Source: Lotus japonicus (lineage: Eukaryota; Streptophyta; Magnoliopsida; Fabales; Fabaceae). Taken from it: 64,000 bases of DNA. Of the stretch, positions 24,601-35,812 are shown piece after piece. The notes under the pieces are model-generated. The model saw nothing but the letters and a program-made list of their open reading frames with translations. It did no database searches and was not told where the DNA came from. The DNA lies in contig NC_080043.1 of the NCBI RefSeq assembly GCF_012489685.1, forward strand, positions 80,678,292-80,742,291. The letters run 5' to 3'. The position numbers were made by a program, and so were the translations under genes. Each line of letters starts with the position of its first letter. Within the stretch, counting starts at the first letter, position 1.

Positions 24601-25650
24601 TTCCACTGGAACAAAAGTCTTGAACCAGAAACGATCCTTGCAAACATGTGTTGTGGCGCCAGAATCAATCCACCACGAAATAGCATCATCTTGCACATAA
24701 AATGCTTCAGAAATTAATGAAACTGAATGTTTAATCAAAATATTCAAGTTATGAATTGATTTCTGACCTTGTTCTTGGGATTGGTCCTTAGACCCCTTTC
24801 CCGAACCACTTGCATTCGCGTTATCATGCTTCTTTCAAGAACGACAATCCCTCTTGAAGTGGCCTGTCTTACCACACTTCCAGCATTCTAGTTTCGGTTT
24901 CTTGTTAGAACCGAAACTTCATTTGTTGTTCTTGAAAGCACGCTTCTTTCCTTTGTTTTTGTTGTTATTGTTCTTACTACCCTCCTCGATCATATTAACC
25001 GAGGGACCAGCAACTTCTTTTCCTTTTCCCTTGTCACTCTCCTGCGCTCTTAGAGATTCTTCTATGCGCAAGTGACTTCCAAGTTGGACCAAAGACAGGT
25101 CGTCTTTTCCATGCTTCAAATTGTGTTTGAAATCCTTCCATGAAGGGGGCAACTTGTCTATGATACTTGAGACAGATATTGTTTCATCCATCTTCAATCC
25201 GTGCAGTGTGAATTGTCCAAGAATTTGTAGAAGTTCATTATATTGTTCCATGACAGACCTTGATTCAACCATTTTGTAATTGTTGAAATCAGTCACCAAG
25301 AACTTCTTACTGGATGAGTCCTCTGCCATGTACTTGGCTTCAAGACAATCCCACAATTCCTTTGCAGATTCCACATTTTGATAAATATCGAACAAAGGAT
25401 CAGACATACCGTTAAGAATGTGTCATCTGCATATGTAGTCGTCATTCTCCCACTTTGATCTGCTTCTTATATTTTCAACAGTTTCTTCCTCCAGAAGTTC
25501 AGGAATCGGTGTAGACAGGACGTATACCACCTTCAATGTTGTAAACAAGAAATGCATCTTCCTCTGCCAACGCCTGAAGTCTTGTCCTTGAAACTTGTCC
25601 AATTTCCCGAACTTAGTAGTCATCTCCTTGACAGCGCCTTCTCCAGCCAT
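21656..25650 (-). pseudogene. copia gag-pol polyprotein, broken (minus strand)
   Basis: The polyprotein begins with MAGEG at 25650 and runs toward lower coordinates. The gag domain is followed by a CX2CX4HX4C zinc knuckle near 24855-24900. The protease DSG lies at about 24660. Integrase has its HHCC segment near 24150-24270 and catalytic D, D and E near 24080, 23900 and 23800. RT spans about 23080-22500 with an intact YVDD box near 22600, and RNase H ends at 21656. The breaks are TGA 25423-25425, TGA 24919-24921, TGA 24835-24837, a one-base loss near 23620, TAG 22748-22750 and TGA 22715-22717. The RT-RNase H segment after the last stop is a long clean frame of 344 codons. Confidence 0.93.
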
Positions 25651-25676
25651 GATTATCAGTAAATAATTTGTCCGTT

Positions 25677-26193
25677 TGTTAGAAAACTGGTTGTGATAAT
25701 CCTGGATAAAGTCAAGAATCGTGAGCGTCCACTTTCCGAACAAATTATTTCGACCCTATAATTTCCTGGGTTCACGAAATCTTTGTTGGGATAATACTTG
25801 ACAATCAATCTGTTTCTTGGCACAAGAGAACAGATAAAGGAAGTAGAGATGTTATGTATTTCGAATTTCTGTGTCTGTATTCTGTTTCTGTTTTTCTGTA
25901 TCCATTCCTTAGGCTGCAAGTAACCTTATATAAGAGGCTGTACGAATGATCACAACTGTTCGCCAATAAGTCACGATTTTTCAAACAATTTCAACCTAGG
26001 GTCACTTGGACCCCGCCAAGGGGCTCCGCCCCTTGGACCCCGGTTCGTATTCGCGGTCAATTATGCGTTGGCTCACCGAGCGTGCACTCCGCACTAACCT
26101 GACTCGATTCCGAGCCTAACGCGTAATTGCATCAGCCTATATAGTAGATCACATTACTACTAAAATACATTGATGATTCTAAAATCACCAACA
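25677..26193 (-). repeat. 5' LTR of the minus-strand copia element (517 bp)
   Basis: Partner of 20529-21085. By eye there are roughly nine substitutions plus indels. The GC-rich hairpin block is reduced here to one short pair of complementary arms (aaggggctccgcccctt). Confidence 0.93.
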
Positions 26194-26639
26194 GTACTAA
26201 AGACAGGCTAAGTACTAGTATCAATTAAACGTCATAGCTCAATCTCTCTATTGATCCCTGTTTTGTAAGAGAATCAACAAAAGCATTCATCTTCCTGTAA
26301 ACACGAGCTACCCCACACACAATGAGCAAACACCACCATCCTCCAAATTAAAGCAATATACCTCTCAATAATAAGTCATCCTTAGATTCTATCTTGTTCA
26401 TCCTTTCCATCAACGTGAAGAAGGTAACTTTTGGAGGAATAGGACAAATGATTAGGAATTTGTCTTTCAAAGCTTCCAAAAATATTATGTTCAATAATAG
26501 CCCAAAATGATATCGCAGAGAACTACATCATCCTATCAAATGCCCATCATAGTGAATCTTCTTTGTTTCCTGTTGGAATTATACTACAGCTCTAATAATT
26601 GGTAACTTATCGTTGGCGATGGAATGACTTTGATGGTTT

Positions 26640-26828
26640 GTAAAATTATTTTTATTTTACTAATAACTACAGGGTCAATTTTACTATGAAAAATAAGTAC
26701 GCACCATTTTGATGGTGGTTAAGTTGTCAATAACCTTTTTTAAAAATAAAAAAACTTGTATCGATGGCTAAGTTGCTAAACTACCCACAGTTTTGTGGTT
26801 GTCGAAAACTCCACATTCTCTTGTAGTG
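26640..26828. mobile_element. CACTA transposon end
   Basis: The segment ends in cacattctcttgtagtg, whose complement starts CACTACAAGAGAATG, the classic En/Spm terminus. Subterminal short repeats with cgatgg, gttgtcg and gatggtgg precede it. The other end and the transposase are missing, so this is a fragment. Confidence 0.6.
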
Positions 26829-27099
26829 TAAAGGATCTGATCAGAATCTCACGATCCAGCCTAAAAGTTCACAATCCTAGTGCAATCGATTATAATTCAC
26901 GATCTTACATTCGATTCAGATGACAAACATGCATGCCCAAGGATCGCACGCATGATCCTACTTACGGTTTGGATCATGATCTTGACAACATTGCATAGTT
27001 GTATACGTTCACGTTGCATTGAGAAAAATATTGATACAATTATTTCCTCCTTCATTTTGTTTCATGACTCAGTGACTCACTTTAATCAACATGTGTTTC

Positions 27100-27893
27100 T
27101 TTCCCATATGATAAGAGATGATAGGGAGGAGTGGCCCTCCAGATTTCGCTCTCCTCCTTTGGGCCATCTGGAAGTCGCGTGCTAATTTTGTCTTCCAGGG
27201 TGTTCCGTTTGACCTGAGGTGCATGGTGCCTATGGCAATGAAGACTAAGCTTGATTACACTCATAGCTTGCGAGTGCTTCAAGACCCAGTCGTGGGCGGA
27301 ACTAGACGCTACGAGGAGGTCGAGATTGGTTGGGAACCACCGTCAGCTTCGTGGTTTAAATGCAACACTGATTGTTTTGTTCGCGGTACAACTAACTCAG
27401 CGGGGTGTGGAGGAGTTTGTCGCGATCATCGGGGTAACTGGTTGTTTGGGTTCAGCCGTAACCTGGGCTCTTCGAACGTCTTATGGGCAGAACTCTGGGC
27501 TATGTTTACCATGGTTCCCTTGCCTGGGAAAGAGGTTTGCGTAAGATTGTGGTTGAGAGTGACTCCCTAGTTGCTGTCAATTTGGTAAATGAGGGGTGTG
27601 CAGTTCTTCATCCATATGCGTCCCTTGTGAACCAGATTCGTGTTTGTTTGGCTAGGGATTGGGATGTCGTCTGTGTTCATGTCCGGCGTGAGGCGAACCA
27701 AGTTGTTGATTGCCTTGCTAATGCTTCTCATGGCTTGGGTTTGGGGCTGCACTGCTTTGAGTCTCCTCCTCCTAGTTGCTTGAACCTCTTGTTGTTTGAT
27801 CGGATGGGAGTCACTTTCCCTCGCTCTATCTTAGTGTAGTTTTCTTCCGTTTTTGGGCTTAGCCCTCCTTGTAACCAAAAAAAAAAAGTGAAA
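27100..27893 (+). pseudogene. LINE 3' fragment with RNase H domain and poly(A) tail
   Basis: The translation shows the plant LINE C-terminal RNase H (RVT_3) pattern: LLWAIWKSRANFVFQG, then WEPP..WFKCNTD, GCGGVCRDHRG, and VVESDSLVAVNLVN in the next frame. A frame change near 27500 breaks it, and it ends at 27837-27839. An A11 tail at about 27880-27890 follows a short 3' UTR. There is no RT or endonuclease upstream, so it is a 5'-truncated insertion. The left boundary is approximate and no target duplication was found. Confidence 0.8.
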
Positions 27894-28126
27894 GCTAAAT
27901 TCAATAAGTGGTCATCATCCCTCGCCCTCTCTACCTTTTTCTCTGGTCATGATCAAAGAAAACATTAGTGGTAGTGGGGGTAGGGCCTACAATTCTTTTT
28001 TTCTTTTTCCTCCTATTCCATAATGCTACCAAATATAGGAAAACTCATTTTCCTACTTTCTCTCCTCTTCTTAATTTTCTCTCATTTCAAATGTTCACGC
28101 ATACTATAATAAGCAACATCAATCAA

Positions 28127-28133
28127 TATATAA
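28127..28133 (+). promoter_or_regulatory. Candidate TATA box of the O-methyltransferase gene
   Basis: TATATAA lies 69 bp before the ATG, which fits a leader of about 35-40 bases. It is a good positional match. Confidence 0.55.
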
Positions 28134-28195
28134 CATCTTCTACCTCATTTCTCTCTCTTTAATTGAATTTCTTAGCATTCAAATAAAATCTCACT

Positions 28196-31100
28196 ATGGA
28201 TAATTCACAAGAAGAAGATGGCATTGTTTTTTCCATGAACATGATGTCATCTATGGTGTTACCATTGGCAGTTCGATCGGCAGTTGAGCTGGGCATCTTT
28301 GACATTCTAGGGAAAGAAGGTGAAGGAATGAAGCTCTCTGCAAAAGACATTGCGGTTAAGTTGGGCTCAAAGAACCCAGAAGCACCCGCAATGCTGGACC
28401 GTGTTCTGAGACTATTGGCTTGTCACTCCATGCTATATTGTTCACTTTCTGAAGATCAACATGGGCCTGCATCTCCTCAGAGGCTTTATGGGCTTGCTCC
28501 CAGGTCCAAGTATTTTGTGACTGATGCTGATGGTGTGACATTTGGGCCTGCTTTGCACTTAAATCTTGACAAGGTCCTCATGGAAAGCTGGTTAGTTTAA
28601 TTATTTATTACTAATTGACCAAACAAAAAAAAATTATTTATTACTATGACCATCTATTGTGTCACAAGAAAAACTAGAGGCATTGGGTACAGATTTTTAA
28701 ATTGTGGAATAAATTTTTCTTGGTGCACCATAGACAAAGTCATGTTCTTGTTCCACGACATACAAATTCATGTTTAAATATCTATTGCTTATAATGCAGG
28801 TGGACATACACGTTAAAAAAGGCTTAATTGCACTTTTGGTCCCCCAACTTTGACCTTCCTGCGAAAATCGTCCCCAAACTTTAAAATTAGCATAAAACGT
28901 CCCTAACGTTTACACCCGGTTGCAAAATTGGTTTTTCGTCCACTTCCATCCAATATTTAACGAATTCTGGGATAAAAATTAAAAAAAAAAAAAACCTAGA
29001 AATTGATGAATGTTCATCTTCTTGAAAGAACCAAGCAACCCAGAATAATGAAGAAGCAACAATAGAGCCACCATCCCCAACCTCACCCACACCGAGCCAC
29101 CACCGTACCCCAACCACCAACAAAACCCATAGAACCCCAAAACTCCAACCCAGATCCGGTCTTCACTCCTTCTACCTTCTCACTTCTCTTTTCCTTCAAA
29201 CACAGGAACAAGAGCTTCAAGCTTTTCAACCCAAATCAAATAAGAAATATTAAAACTTGAAGCTTTTTAACACAGCAAACCCAATACTCGGTCTTCTCCT
29301 TTCCAGATTCCACAAGATTGAGTTTTGTTATTAGGATTTGATAAAATCGACGGTTTCCAAATTCAATATTCTCTCCCCTTCAATGGTGGTTTTTCAATTT
29401 GGGCCCTAGATCTGGAATTGATGAAGATCTGTCCCTCACCTTTACTTAATCAGAGACTCAAAGTTAAGTAAAATCACCAATTCACGAAATTCCTCCTCAC
29501 TTGTGATGCATACGAAAACTTGGAGAAGTGGGTATTTTTTCAGATCTGTTGGGTCTGTGATGCCTCTGGAGTTTTTCCAGACCTGGTTGCGTAGAGAAGT
29601 GAGAGAATTTTGATGGAGAAGTGGCTATTTTTCAAGATCTGGTTTGTCAATTTGAAAGTTTTGGAGAATATTGATATTTGTTGAGAAATTTGTTTAGTTC
29701 TGTGCAAGAGGGAGGGAGCATGACTATATGAGAGAGATGATTTTTGTTTTTTTGGTTAATATTTTTGGATGAGAAAGCTTAATTTTGATTTACTCATTTA
29801 TATGAAGATGAAGGAAAAATGGGATGAATATTATGAATTTATGGGTTTTTAATATGAAGATGATGAATGTTTCATAGACTAAATTTTTTAATTAATTTTT
29901 TGAGGAATATTCCGTTAGTTTTTGGATGGAATTGGACGGAAAACCAATTTTGCAACCGGGTGTAAACGTTAGGGACGTTTTTTTTTGCTAATTTTAAAGT
30001 TTGAGAACGATTTTCGCAGGAAGGTCAAAGTTGGGGGACCAAAAGTGCAATTAAACCTTAAAAAAATGAATGTAACTTTTTTTTATAGTAATATGGAAGT
30101 CTGACCATGTTGAAATCAAACTGGTATTCCCACATACTTAGTTTTCGATACATCCTTTGAGAAGAATATCTTAGTGTTGGTCATAGAACTTACAATGAAG
30201 TCTAAGAGATGGTGCATGTTCTTTTTTGGGTTAATGATCAAATTGGTCCATAATTTTGTAAGCGAGTTTGATTTTATTCCCCGGCGGAAAAATGACGTTT
30301 AGTAACAGTTATTTTTATAATTACCGTCACTTTTTTTATAGGCAAATGTTAATTGTTAGTAATGTTAGTAAATTAGTCGTTCTCAGGGTTTGAATCCTGG
30401 ACCCTTCACCCTTCATCCCATCCAACTCTTATGTTCCTAACTCTTACCACTTGAGCTAACCTTCGGGGACGAATTACCATCACCTAACGTTATTTTTCTG
30501 CTCAAACTCACTTACAAAATTTGAGACTAATTTGACATTAAACCCTTTTTTTCCTTTTGTAATTCATTTGCATTAACTTATATATAGGACCGATTTGAGA
30601 GGAGCAATTATGGAAGGAGGCACTCCATTCAACAGGGTTCATGGCAGGCATTTATATGAGTATGCAGGTTCCGATCCCAGGTTAAATGATGTTTTCAACA
30701 AAGCTATGTCCAACATTACCATTATAATCATGAAGAGTATTCTTAAGTTTTATGAAGGTTTTGAGCACATCAATAGACTAGTGGATGTAGGTGGTGGTCT
30801 CGGGATAAATCTCAAATTGATCACTTCCAAATATCCTCATATCCAGGGTGTTAACTTTGATTTACCTCACGTCCTAGAGCATGCCCCTACATATGCAGGT
30901 ATATTCATATCACCATTCAACTTATTTGTTGCAAATTTTAATGAGGAAAGTTACAAGTTTTGAATGTTGCATTGAAACTAGCATTTATTTAATTCTCTTA
31001 AATTTTGCAGGCGTGACACATGTAGGAGGAGATATGTTTGAGAGTGTTCCTAATGGAGATGCCATTTTTATGAAGGTGAATTCACGCTTTTATAGGAATT

Positions 31101-31459
31101 ATCTGTCAATTTTCTCAGTATGATCTATTGATGACATAGCTTTTTTTGCACCAAATTTTCAGTGGATACTTCACAATTGGAGTGATGAATACTGCTTGAA
31201 ATTGATGAAGAATTGCCATAAAGCTACTCCAAATGATGGAAAAGTGATTGTTGTGGAGGAAGTTCTTTCTGTTTTGCCTGAGACAACAGTTGCTGCCAAG
31301 AGTGCTACCCAGGATGACCTCATAATGATGACTCAAATCCCAGGAGGAAAAGAGCGAACCCAAAACGAAATGACGGAATTAGCATTAGGATCTGGATTTA
31401 GTGGCGTTAGATTCGTATGTTGTGTCTCCGGCTTCTGGGTTATGGAGTTTTATAAGTAG
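28196..31459 (+). CDS. COMT-family S-adenosylmethionine O-methyltransferase
   Basis: Four exons are read: 28196-28590, 30588-30898, 31011-31075 and 31163-31459. They are in phase with GT-AG borders and give 355 residues, the usual family length. The N-terminal dimerisation domain (about residues 15-110) is followed by the SAM-binding motif LVDVGGGLG at about 196-204. Further motifs are NFDLPHV, HVGGDMF and the active-site WILHNWSDE with catalytic His at residue 261. The protein ends VMEFYK, as in many plant members. It transfers a methyl group to a phenolic hydroxyl in the cytosol. The substrate (caffeate, flavonoid, alkaloid or other) cannot be told; HNW rather than HDW and the divergent N-terminus argue against the main lignin COMT. 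Intron 1 is 2 kb because of a MULE-like element and a MITE with a nested SINE. It is convergent with the CURT1B gene, with 428 bp between stop codons. Confidence 0.93.
28821..30057. mobile_element. MULE-like element with long inverted ends, in intron 1
   Basis: Inverted ends of about 130 bp start GGCTTAATTGCACTTTTGG on the left. The right end is its near-complement, GTGCAATTAAACC. Both sides are flanked by ttaaaaaa (28813-28820 and 30058-30065), an 8-bp or longer target duplication that is hard to delimit in the A run. The 1.2-kb size and long ends suggest a non-autonomous Mutator-like element. The interior has no transposase but holds C- and A-rich, UTR-like text at about 29010-29600 that may be captured gene sequence. 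Confidence 0.8.
30229..30544. mobile_element. MITE in intron 1, interrupted by a SINE
   Basis: The ends GGTTAATGATCAAATTGGTC and the complement of ACTAATTTGACATTAAACC form inverted repeats. Both halves also share aaaatgacgtttagtaac-type text. Without the nested SINE it is about 160 bp. The flanks cttttttg and cttttttt resemble an 8-bp duplication with one mismatch. A second family member lies at 33136-33325. Confidence 0.8.
30331..30471 (-). mobile_element. tRNA-derived SINE, copy 1
   Basis: Read on the minus strand, the element has a pol III box A (TTAGCTCAAGTGGTAAGAG) and a degenerate box B (GGATTCAAACC). It ends in AACATTTGCCTATAAAAAAA. It is flanked by a 12-bp target duplication, aattaccgtcac at 30319-30330 and aattaccatcac at 30472-30483, with one mismatch. 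Confidence 0.9.
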
Positions 31460-31887
31460 ACATAATATCTAGTATGGCTTAACTTGTTCTTCTAACATCT
31501 GTCATTGGATTAGAATTGTCATGCCTGTAAATTAACTCACATAGCTAATATAGCATCTGTTAAGGTTGAGTATCAGCTTGCTGGATGCAGATTATAAATA
31601 TGGTGATACATATTCTTTGAAGTCATTCATTTCAGTTCCATGAACTCAATTGCTTTTCTTATCCTTGTAACCAACCACTGTACGGATAATTGAGGAATTG
31701 AGATTGCCTTGAAGTGAATTGATATTTATAAAAACGATACAACTTCTCTCAGAACACATCACATTACATGGGATAAAGTACAGTTAGGAGCTTATGTTGA
31801 CAAAATGAAGCATCATCACATCTTCAACAGAATGCTGCAAAATAGAAAACTTTCATGTCAACACCATCTCTGCATTTCCCAACTCTT

Positions 31888-33712
31888 TTAGCTGCTCCCA
31901 ATTATTTCATCATATGTTCCTTTTATTTTCTGTAGCAAATCTTCCCTGTAATTACATTAAAAAGGTTTAGAGACACAAGTTCCATTCATGGGGAACAATA
32001 AATCGATAATCATCAAGTTAATCCATTGTAATAAAATTGGCGGTAATATTCAAGAGAAATTGTGCATACCGGTCTGGCTTGAAAACCAGGTTCTTGTATG
32101 CAAACCACTGCAAAGAAAGACAGAAAATGAGTAATAGGTTTTCCTCAAGATGGAATCCAAGATTACAAGGCCTTCTTTAAGCTACTCTTGTGTATTTTCA
32201 ATAAATCATCTCTGTTTTTGCCTATTATGTACTTTGTGATTTTCACTCTAGGATGTGGCTAGGGCCTTAGAGTGTTTCTCTGACTATTAAATTGCTAGAA
32301 TTGGGTATTCAGGGAATAATCCCTCAACCGGTTAAGTGAATCGAAGTTCATAATTCAATTGTTAAACCACTTAGTATGTCGGGATCAGCTTATGTTTCTT
32401 TAGAATAACTTTTATTACCTAGGAGCTACTCATGTTGGCTACATAGTCAATTGTAGAGGAATTTTCAAACATGTTACTAAACTATCATCCTCTAGTATTA
32501 GCAGAGTTTAGAACCCTGATCAGTAGTTTTTTGTTAACAATTTGTTAGAGTCAATTAGAGAGTTAGTTCACACATTGAAGTTAGTAATAGATCAGTTATT
32601 TAATCACTGATTCACACTGTGTGTGTGTATAGTCATTCATTAACTGATAATTAGAATACAACTTCATTTTCTCCCCAATTCTCAATTCTCACATCTAGTA
32701 TTAAAATTTTCATGATATAAAAAAGGAAATAGTATAAATCAAGGGACAATGTTCTTATCCAACTCTAATTAGGAACATGAATGGTGTAAATGATGCTAGA
32801 ATTAAGCTCATTTGATTTGACTTACCCCAGTGTAGCCAATGCCTACAAGCTCAAGAACCCCAGGAATCAAAGGAAGCTTATCAATTGCCTGTTTTCATCA
32901 AACAAACAATCATTAAGAATTACCAGCTATAACTAACTAATAAATTAGTGGGAAATGATAATCAAAGAATGCAACATAAGCATTTAAAAAACCTACTGAG
33001 AGCAACCCAGTTGAAGCCCACAATGCAAGCACAGAAGCTACAACCACTGAACCCACTGCATATTTGTCATCAACTTTGTCCCACTACGCAGCCAACAACA
33101 CCAGCTAATTTTCAAGTCAGTAACATTGAAAAAAGGTTAATGGTCAAATTAGTCTCTGATTTTGTAAGGATGTTTGATTTTACTCATTCGGCAGAAAAAT
33201 GACGTTTAGTAGCGGTAAAAAAACAGTCAGTAATTATAAAAATGACCGTTACTAAATGTCATTTTTTCGCTGAGCGACTAAAATCAAACTCGTTTATAAA
33301 ATCAAGGACTAATTTAACCATTAACTCATTCACAAACCTCAATTTTAACCACCAGATTATGAGAGTTCAAGATTCTTACAGTTTCTTGAAGATTCTTCAC
33401 AAACTCTGGCAGCTCAGTTGTGTCAACTTCTGCTGATGTCTCTCCTGTGGCCATTGCCTTCACATTGCGAGCAATCTTACGACCTGAAATCATCAACCTA
33501 GATAACATCAAACAACATTTTGAGATTTCTAAGGTATGTGTTTGGTGAAAGTGTCTTCAAAATTGCTTACAATGAACAGTGGTTTTCAATTGACGATTCT
33601 GAGGAAAGCTCACACATTGTGGAGAGGCAGACGGTGGTTGCCGTGGAGCCTTGCCGTCAAGGAGGGTGGATGAGGAGGATATAGTGAGAGCAGAGGAGGA
33701 GGTTGCGGCCAT
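31888..33712 (-). CDS. CURT1B: CURVATURE THYLAKOID 1B-type protein
   Basis: Six exons on the minus strand are read: 33571-33712, 33380-33483, 32997-33083, 32826-32888, 32070-32107 and 31888-31945. All junctions are GT-AG and in phase, giving 163 residues. Residues 1-60 are Ser/Thr-rich without acids near the start, as in a chloroplast transit peptide. After an acidic stretch (SAEVDTTELPEFVKNLQ) come two membrane segments, about 91-112 (VGSVVVASVLALW) and 118-141 (LIPGVLELVGIGYTG). A short amphipathic tail ends GTYDEIIGSS. Family members oligomerise and bend grana margins of thylakoids; the same protein was earlier called TMP14 or PSI-P. A MITE sits in intron 2. None of the exons is visible as a long ORF, so automatic callers could miss this gene. 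The 3' end faces the O-methyltransferase. Confidence 0.93.
33136..33325. mobile_element. MITE in CURT1B intron 2 (same family as 30229-30544)
   Basis: This 190-bp foldback has ends GTTAATGGTCAAATTAGTC and its near-complement at about 33307-33325. The interior gacgtttagtagcggt is mirrored as accgttactaaatgtc. It lies wholly between exons 2 and 3 of the CURT1B-type gene. No clear target duplication is seen. Confidence 0.85.
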
Positions 33713-35530
33713 TGCTATGTGCTTAATCTACAATGTTAAAGACTGTTATTATGAGTGTTTTGCAATATTAGTCTCAAGATGTTTGATAATTTGCCCAAAT
33801 GATGTGGACCCTCTTTCCACAGTTTGAAGCTAAAGCAGAACCAATCATTTTATTTTATCTAGATAGTGTGCTGATGTGGCTGAAAGATAGGGCTTTTATG
33901 GTACTTCAAGAGATAGCAGGATCTTGGGTAGGCTTCTTGAAATTTAATCAAGACCAATTTTTTTGGATATGTTCATTAGAATGTAGAGGTTAGAAGGGAT
34001 AGTTCAACTCAAAAATAACTCGATAGTTGAGGGTTGTTCTACCTTCTACAAGGATTATCTATATCATATTTATAGTCGGTACGACACTTCTAATAGTGTT
34101 TTATGAATTTTTTTACTTAACTTCCAGGTTCCAACAACGAGATGATAACTTAGGTACCGTTTGCTAAGAAGCCGGAATAGGATAGAACAGAACGGAATAA
34201 ACTAGAATAAGATGGGAACACGACAATAATGTTTTGTGTAATGTGTTTGGTAACTTCAAGTCATTAGAAAAGAACCACAATTTAAATTAGAGTAAAATAC
34301 ACTTACCCCCTTGAGGTTTGCCACAAAAACACCTAGCCCCATTCTTATTGAAAATATACACACAACCTCACTCTATTTAACCAGTTACTGTTAAATTATC
34401 ATATTATAAAACTAATTAGACTAACCACACTTGACAAAAAACCTCACTTTAACCTTGACCAAAGGTTTTTTTTGTAACCATAACCCTGATCAAAGTTGCC
34501 CCAACCCATTCTTCACTACACGCGGGAATTAGAAACGTCTTCTCATTTCTTCTGAGGGTTCTTCCTCTCCTTTTTTCTTCTTCTTCTTCCCCCTTTTTCT
34601 AGTGTTTACCGAAATTTGACAAATTTCCCTTTCTTCTACGAGTTCTTCCCCTTTCTTTAATTGTTAGCTTATCATTTGGTCACTTAGATAATGAAACAGA
34701 GGCTGGTTTTGTTTTTCTCCGTTGCAGGGTTGTTCCATATGTCTCTTGATTTTCTTCCATTTCATTTGTCTCTTAGATAATGATTATCATTTAATTTGTC
34801 TACTCCAGGTTTCCTCCGTTGCAAATATTTGAGCTTTTATGCTTCTCAATTGTTTTCGGATGGGATTTTGATTTTCACATATGTCATTAGAAGGTGCACC
34901 TGTTCAATATAATGTTATGTTTTAGGGAAAAAATGTTTGCAGGTATACAACGGACTAATTGGGATAAAAGTGAAAAGAAACTCCATTTCCAAAAATGTAA
35001 TATGGTTAAATCAATATATAGTATAATATGTTCAGACGTATATAAATAAGTCAATAAATATATAATTTTAAGATATTATAATAAAAATCTAATGTAAAAG
35101 TAATGCAAATATTAGAATAACTGTACATTAATCATATTTCTTTAAATATACCAATATGTCAGTCTTACAAGAGTTTTTGGGTGACTTAAGTCTGACATTT
35201 ATAATTAACTATACTTTTAAAAAATTATTGACGTTGTTTAATTATTAACTTGACTAGGTCAGACTTGACTGTGATGCAGGCCATACCCCTACAAACGATT
35301 TGACCTATTTCAATCCCTAAACGTATATATTAAGTTAGTTTTTTTGGTGTACAAAATTTCTCTTACATTTTTTACCCGGGTGTGATGAAAGTCAAATTTT
35401 CTCCAAGAGTGTAGTTCTTAAGAATCAAACTTTTAACTAGATGTTTAAACAATAACTTTCAAGTACTTCAACTGTCACCCATTATACCGACACTCGTTAG
35501 ATATGTCAAGTTCATTGAAAGTAGAGATGT

Positions 35531-35577
<47 letters not shown>

Positions 35578-35812
35578 GAGCTATGAGAGAGAATATAAGA
35601 ATAAATTACAATTCTTAGATTTAATCATAAATGATCAAGAATAAAATAAATCAATAGTTCTATGACCACTTATAAATTTGAACGTTGATGATTGGATCTA
35701 ATGGTCATAATTTATTCTCACATTCTCATAAGTACATCTTATATCTATATATATTAAAATTCATTTAAGTAACTACATACCTAAAAGTTACTTTGATAAA
35801 CAATATCCTAAT
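33713..35812. other. Intergenic DNA with repeat fragments
   Basis: The CURT1B promoter should lie in the first few hundred bases, but no convincing TATA box is seen. A repeat end at about 34292-34334 (gtaaaatacacttacc, then tgaggtttg) recurs at 49747-49785. The rest is AT-rich with no gene. Confidence 0.5.
35534..35574. repeat. (TA)n microsatellite
   Basis: An uninterrupted run of about 20 TA units in AT-rich intergenic DNA; likely length-polymorphic. Confidence 0.95.

Larger units (their letters stand above)
20529..26193 (-). mobile_element. Ty1/copia LTR retrotransposon, complete but disabled (minus strand)
   Basis: The element is 5665 bp with LTRs at 20529-21085 and 25677-26193. The 5-bp target duplication gtact lies at 20524-20528 and 26194-26198. 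On its own strand the order is gag, zinc knuckle, protease, integrase, RT, RNase H. A G-rich polypurine tract (complement at about 21087-21100) abuts the 3' LTR. No standard initiator-Met primer site is seen beside the 5' LTR. Several stops and a frameshift break the polyprotein. It is unrelated at LTR level to the element at 5067-9590. Confidence 0.94.
20464..26480 (-). mobile_element. LINE 3' fragment, split by the second copia element
   Basis: A T run at about 20464-20471 reads as a poly(A) tail on the minus strand. The body continues to 20528 and resumes after the copia element at 26199. Minus-strand translation of about 26210-26330 resembles the end of a LINE RNase H domain (RVYRKMNAFVDSLTKQG). 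Translation near 26380-26470 resembles the zinc-binding region that follows plant LINE RT (PPKVTFF, LLLRGI). Frames are broken. The assignment rests on short matches and is tentative. Confidence 0.42.

Noticed and set aside
27118..27839. Host RNase H-like gene
   Set aside because: The frame is broken near 27500 and it ends in a poly(A) tail, as expected for a truncated LINE.
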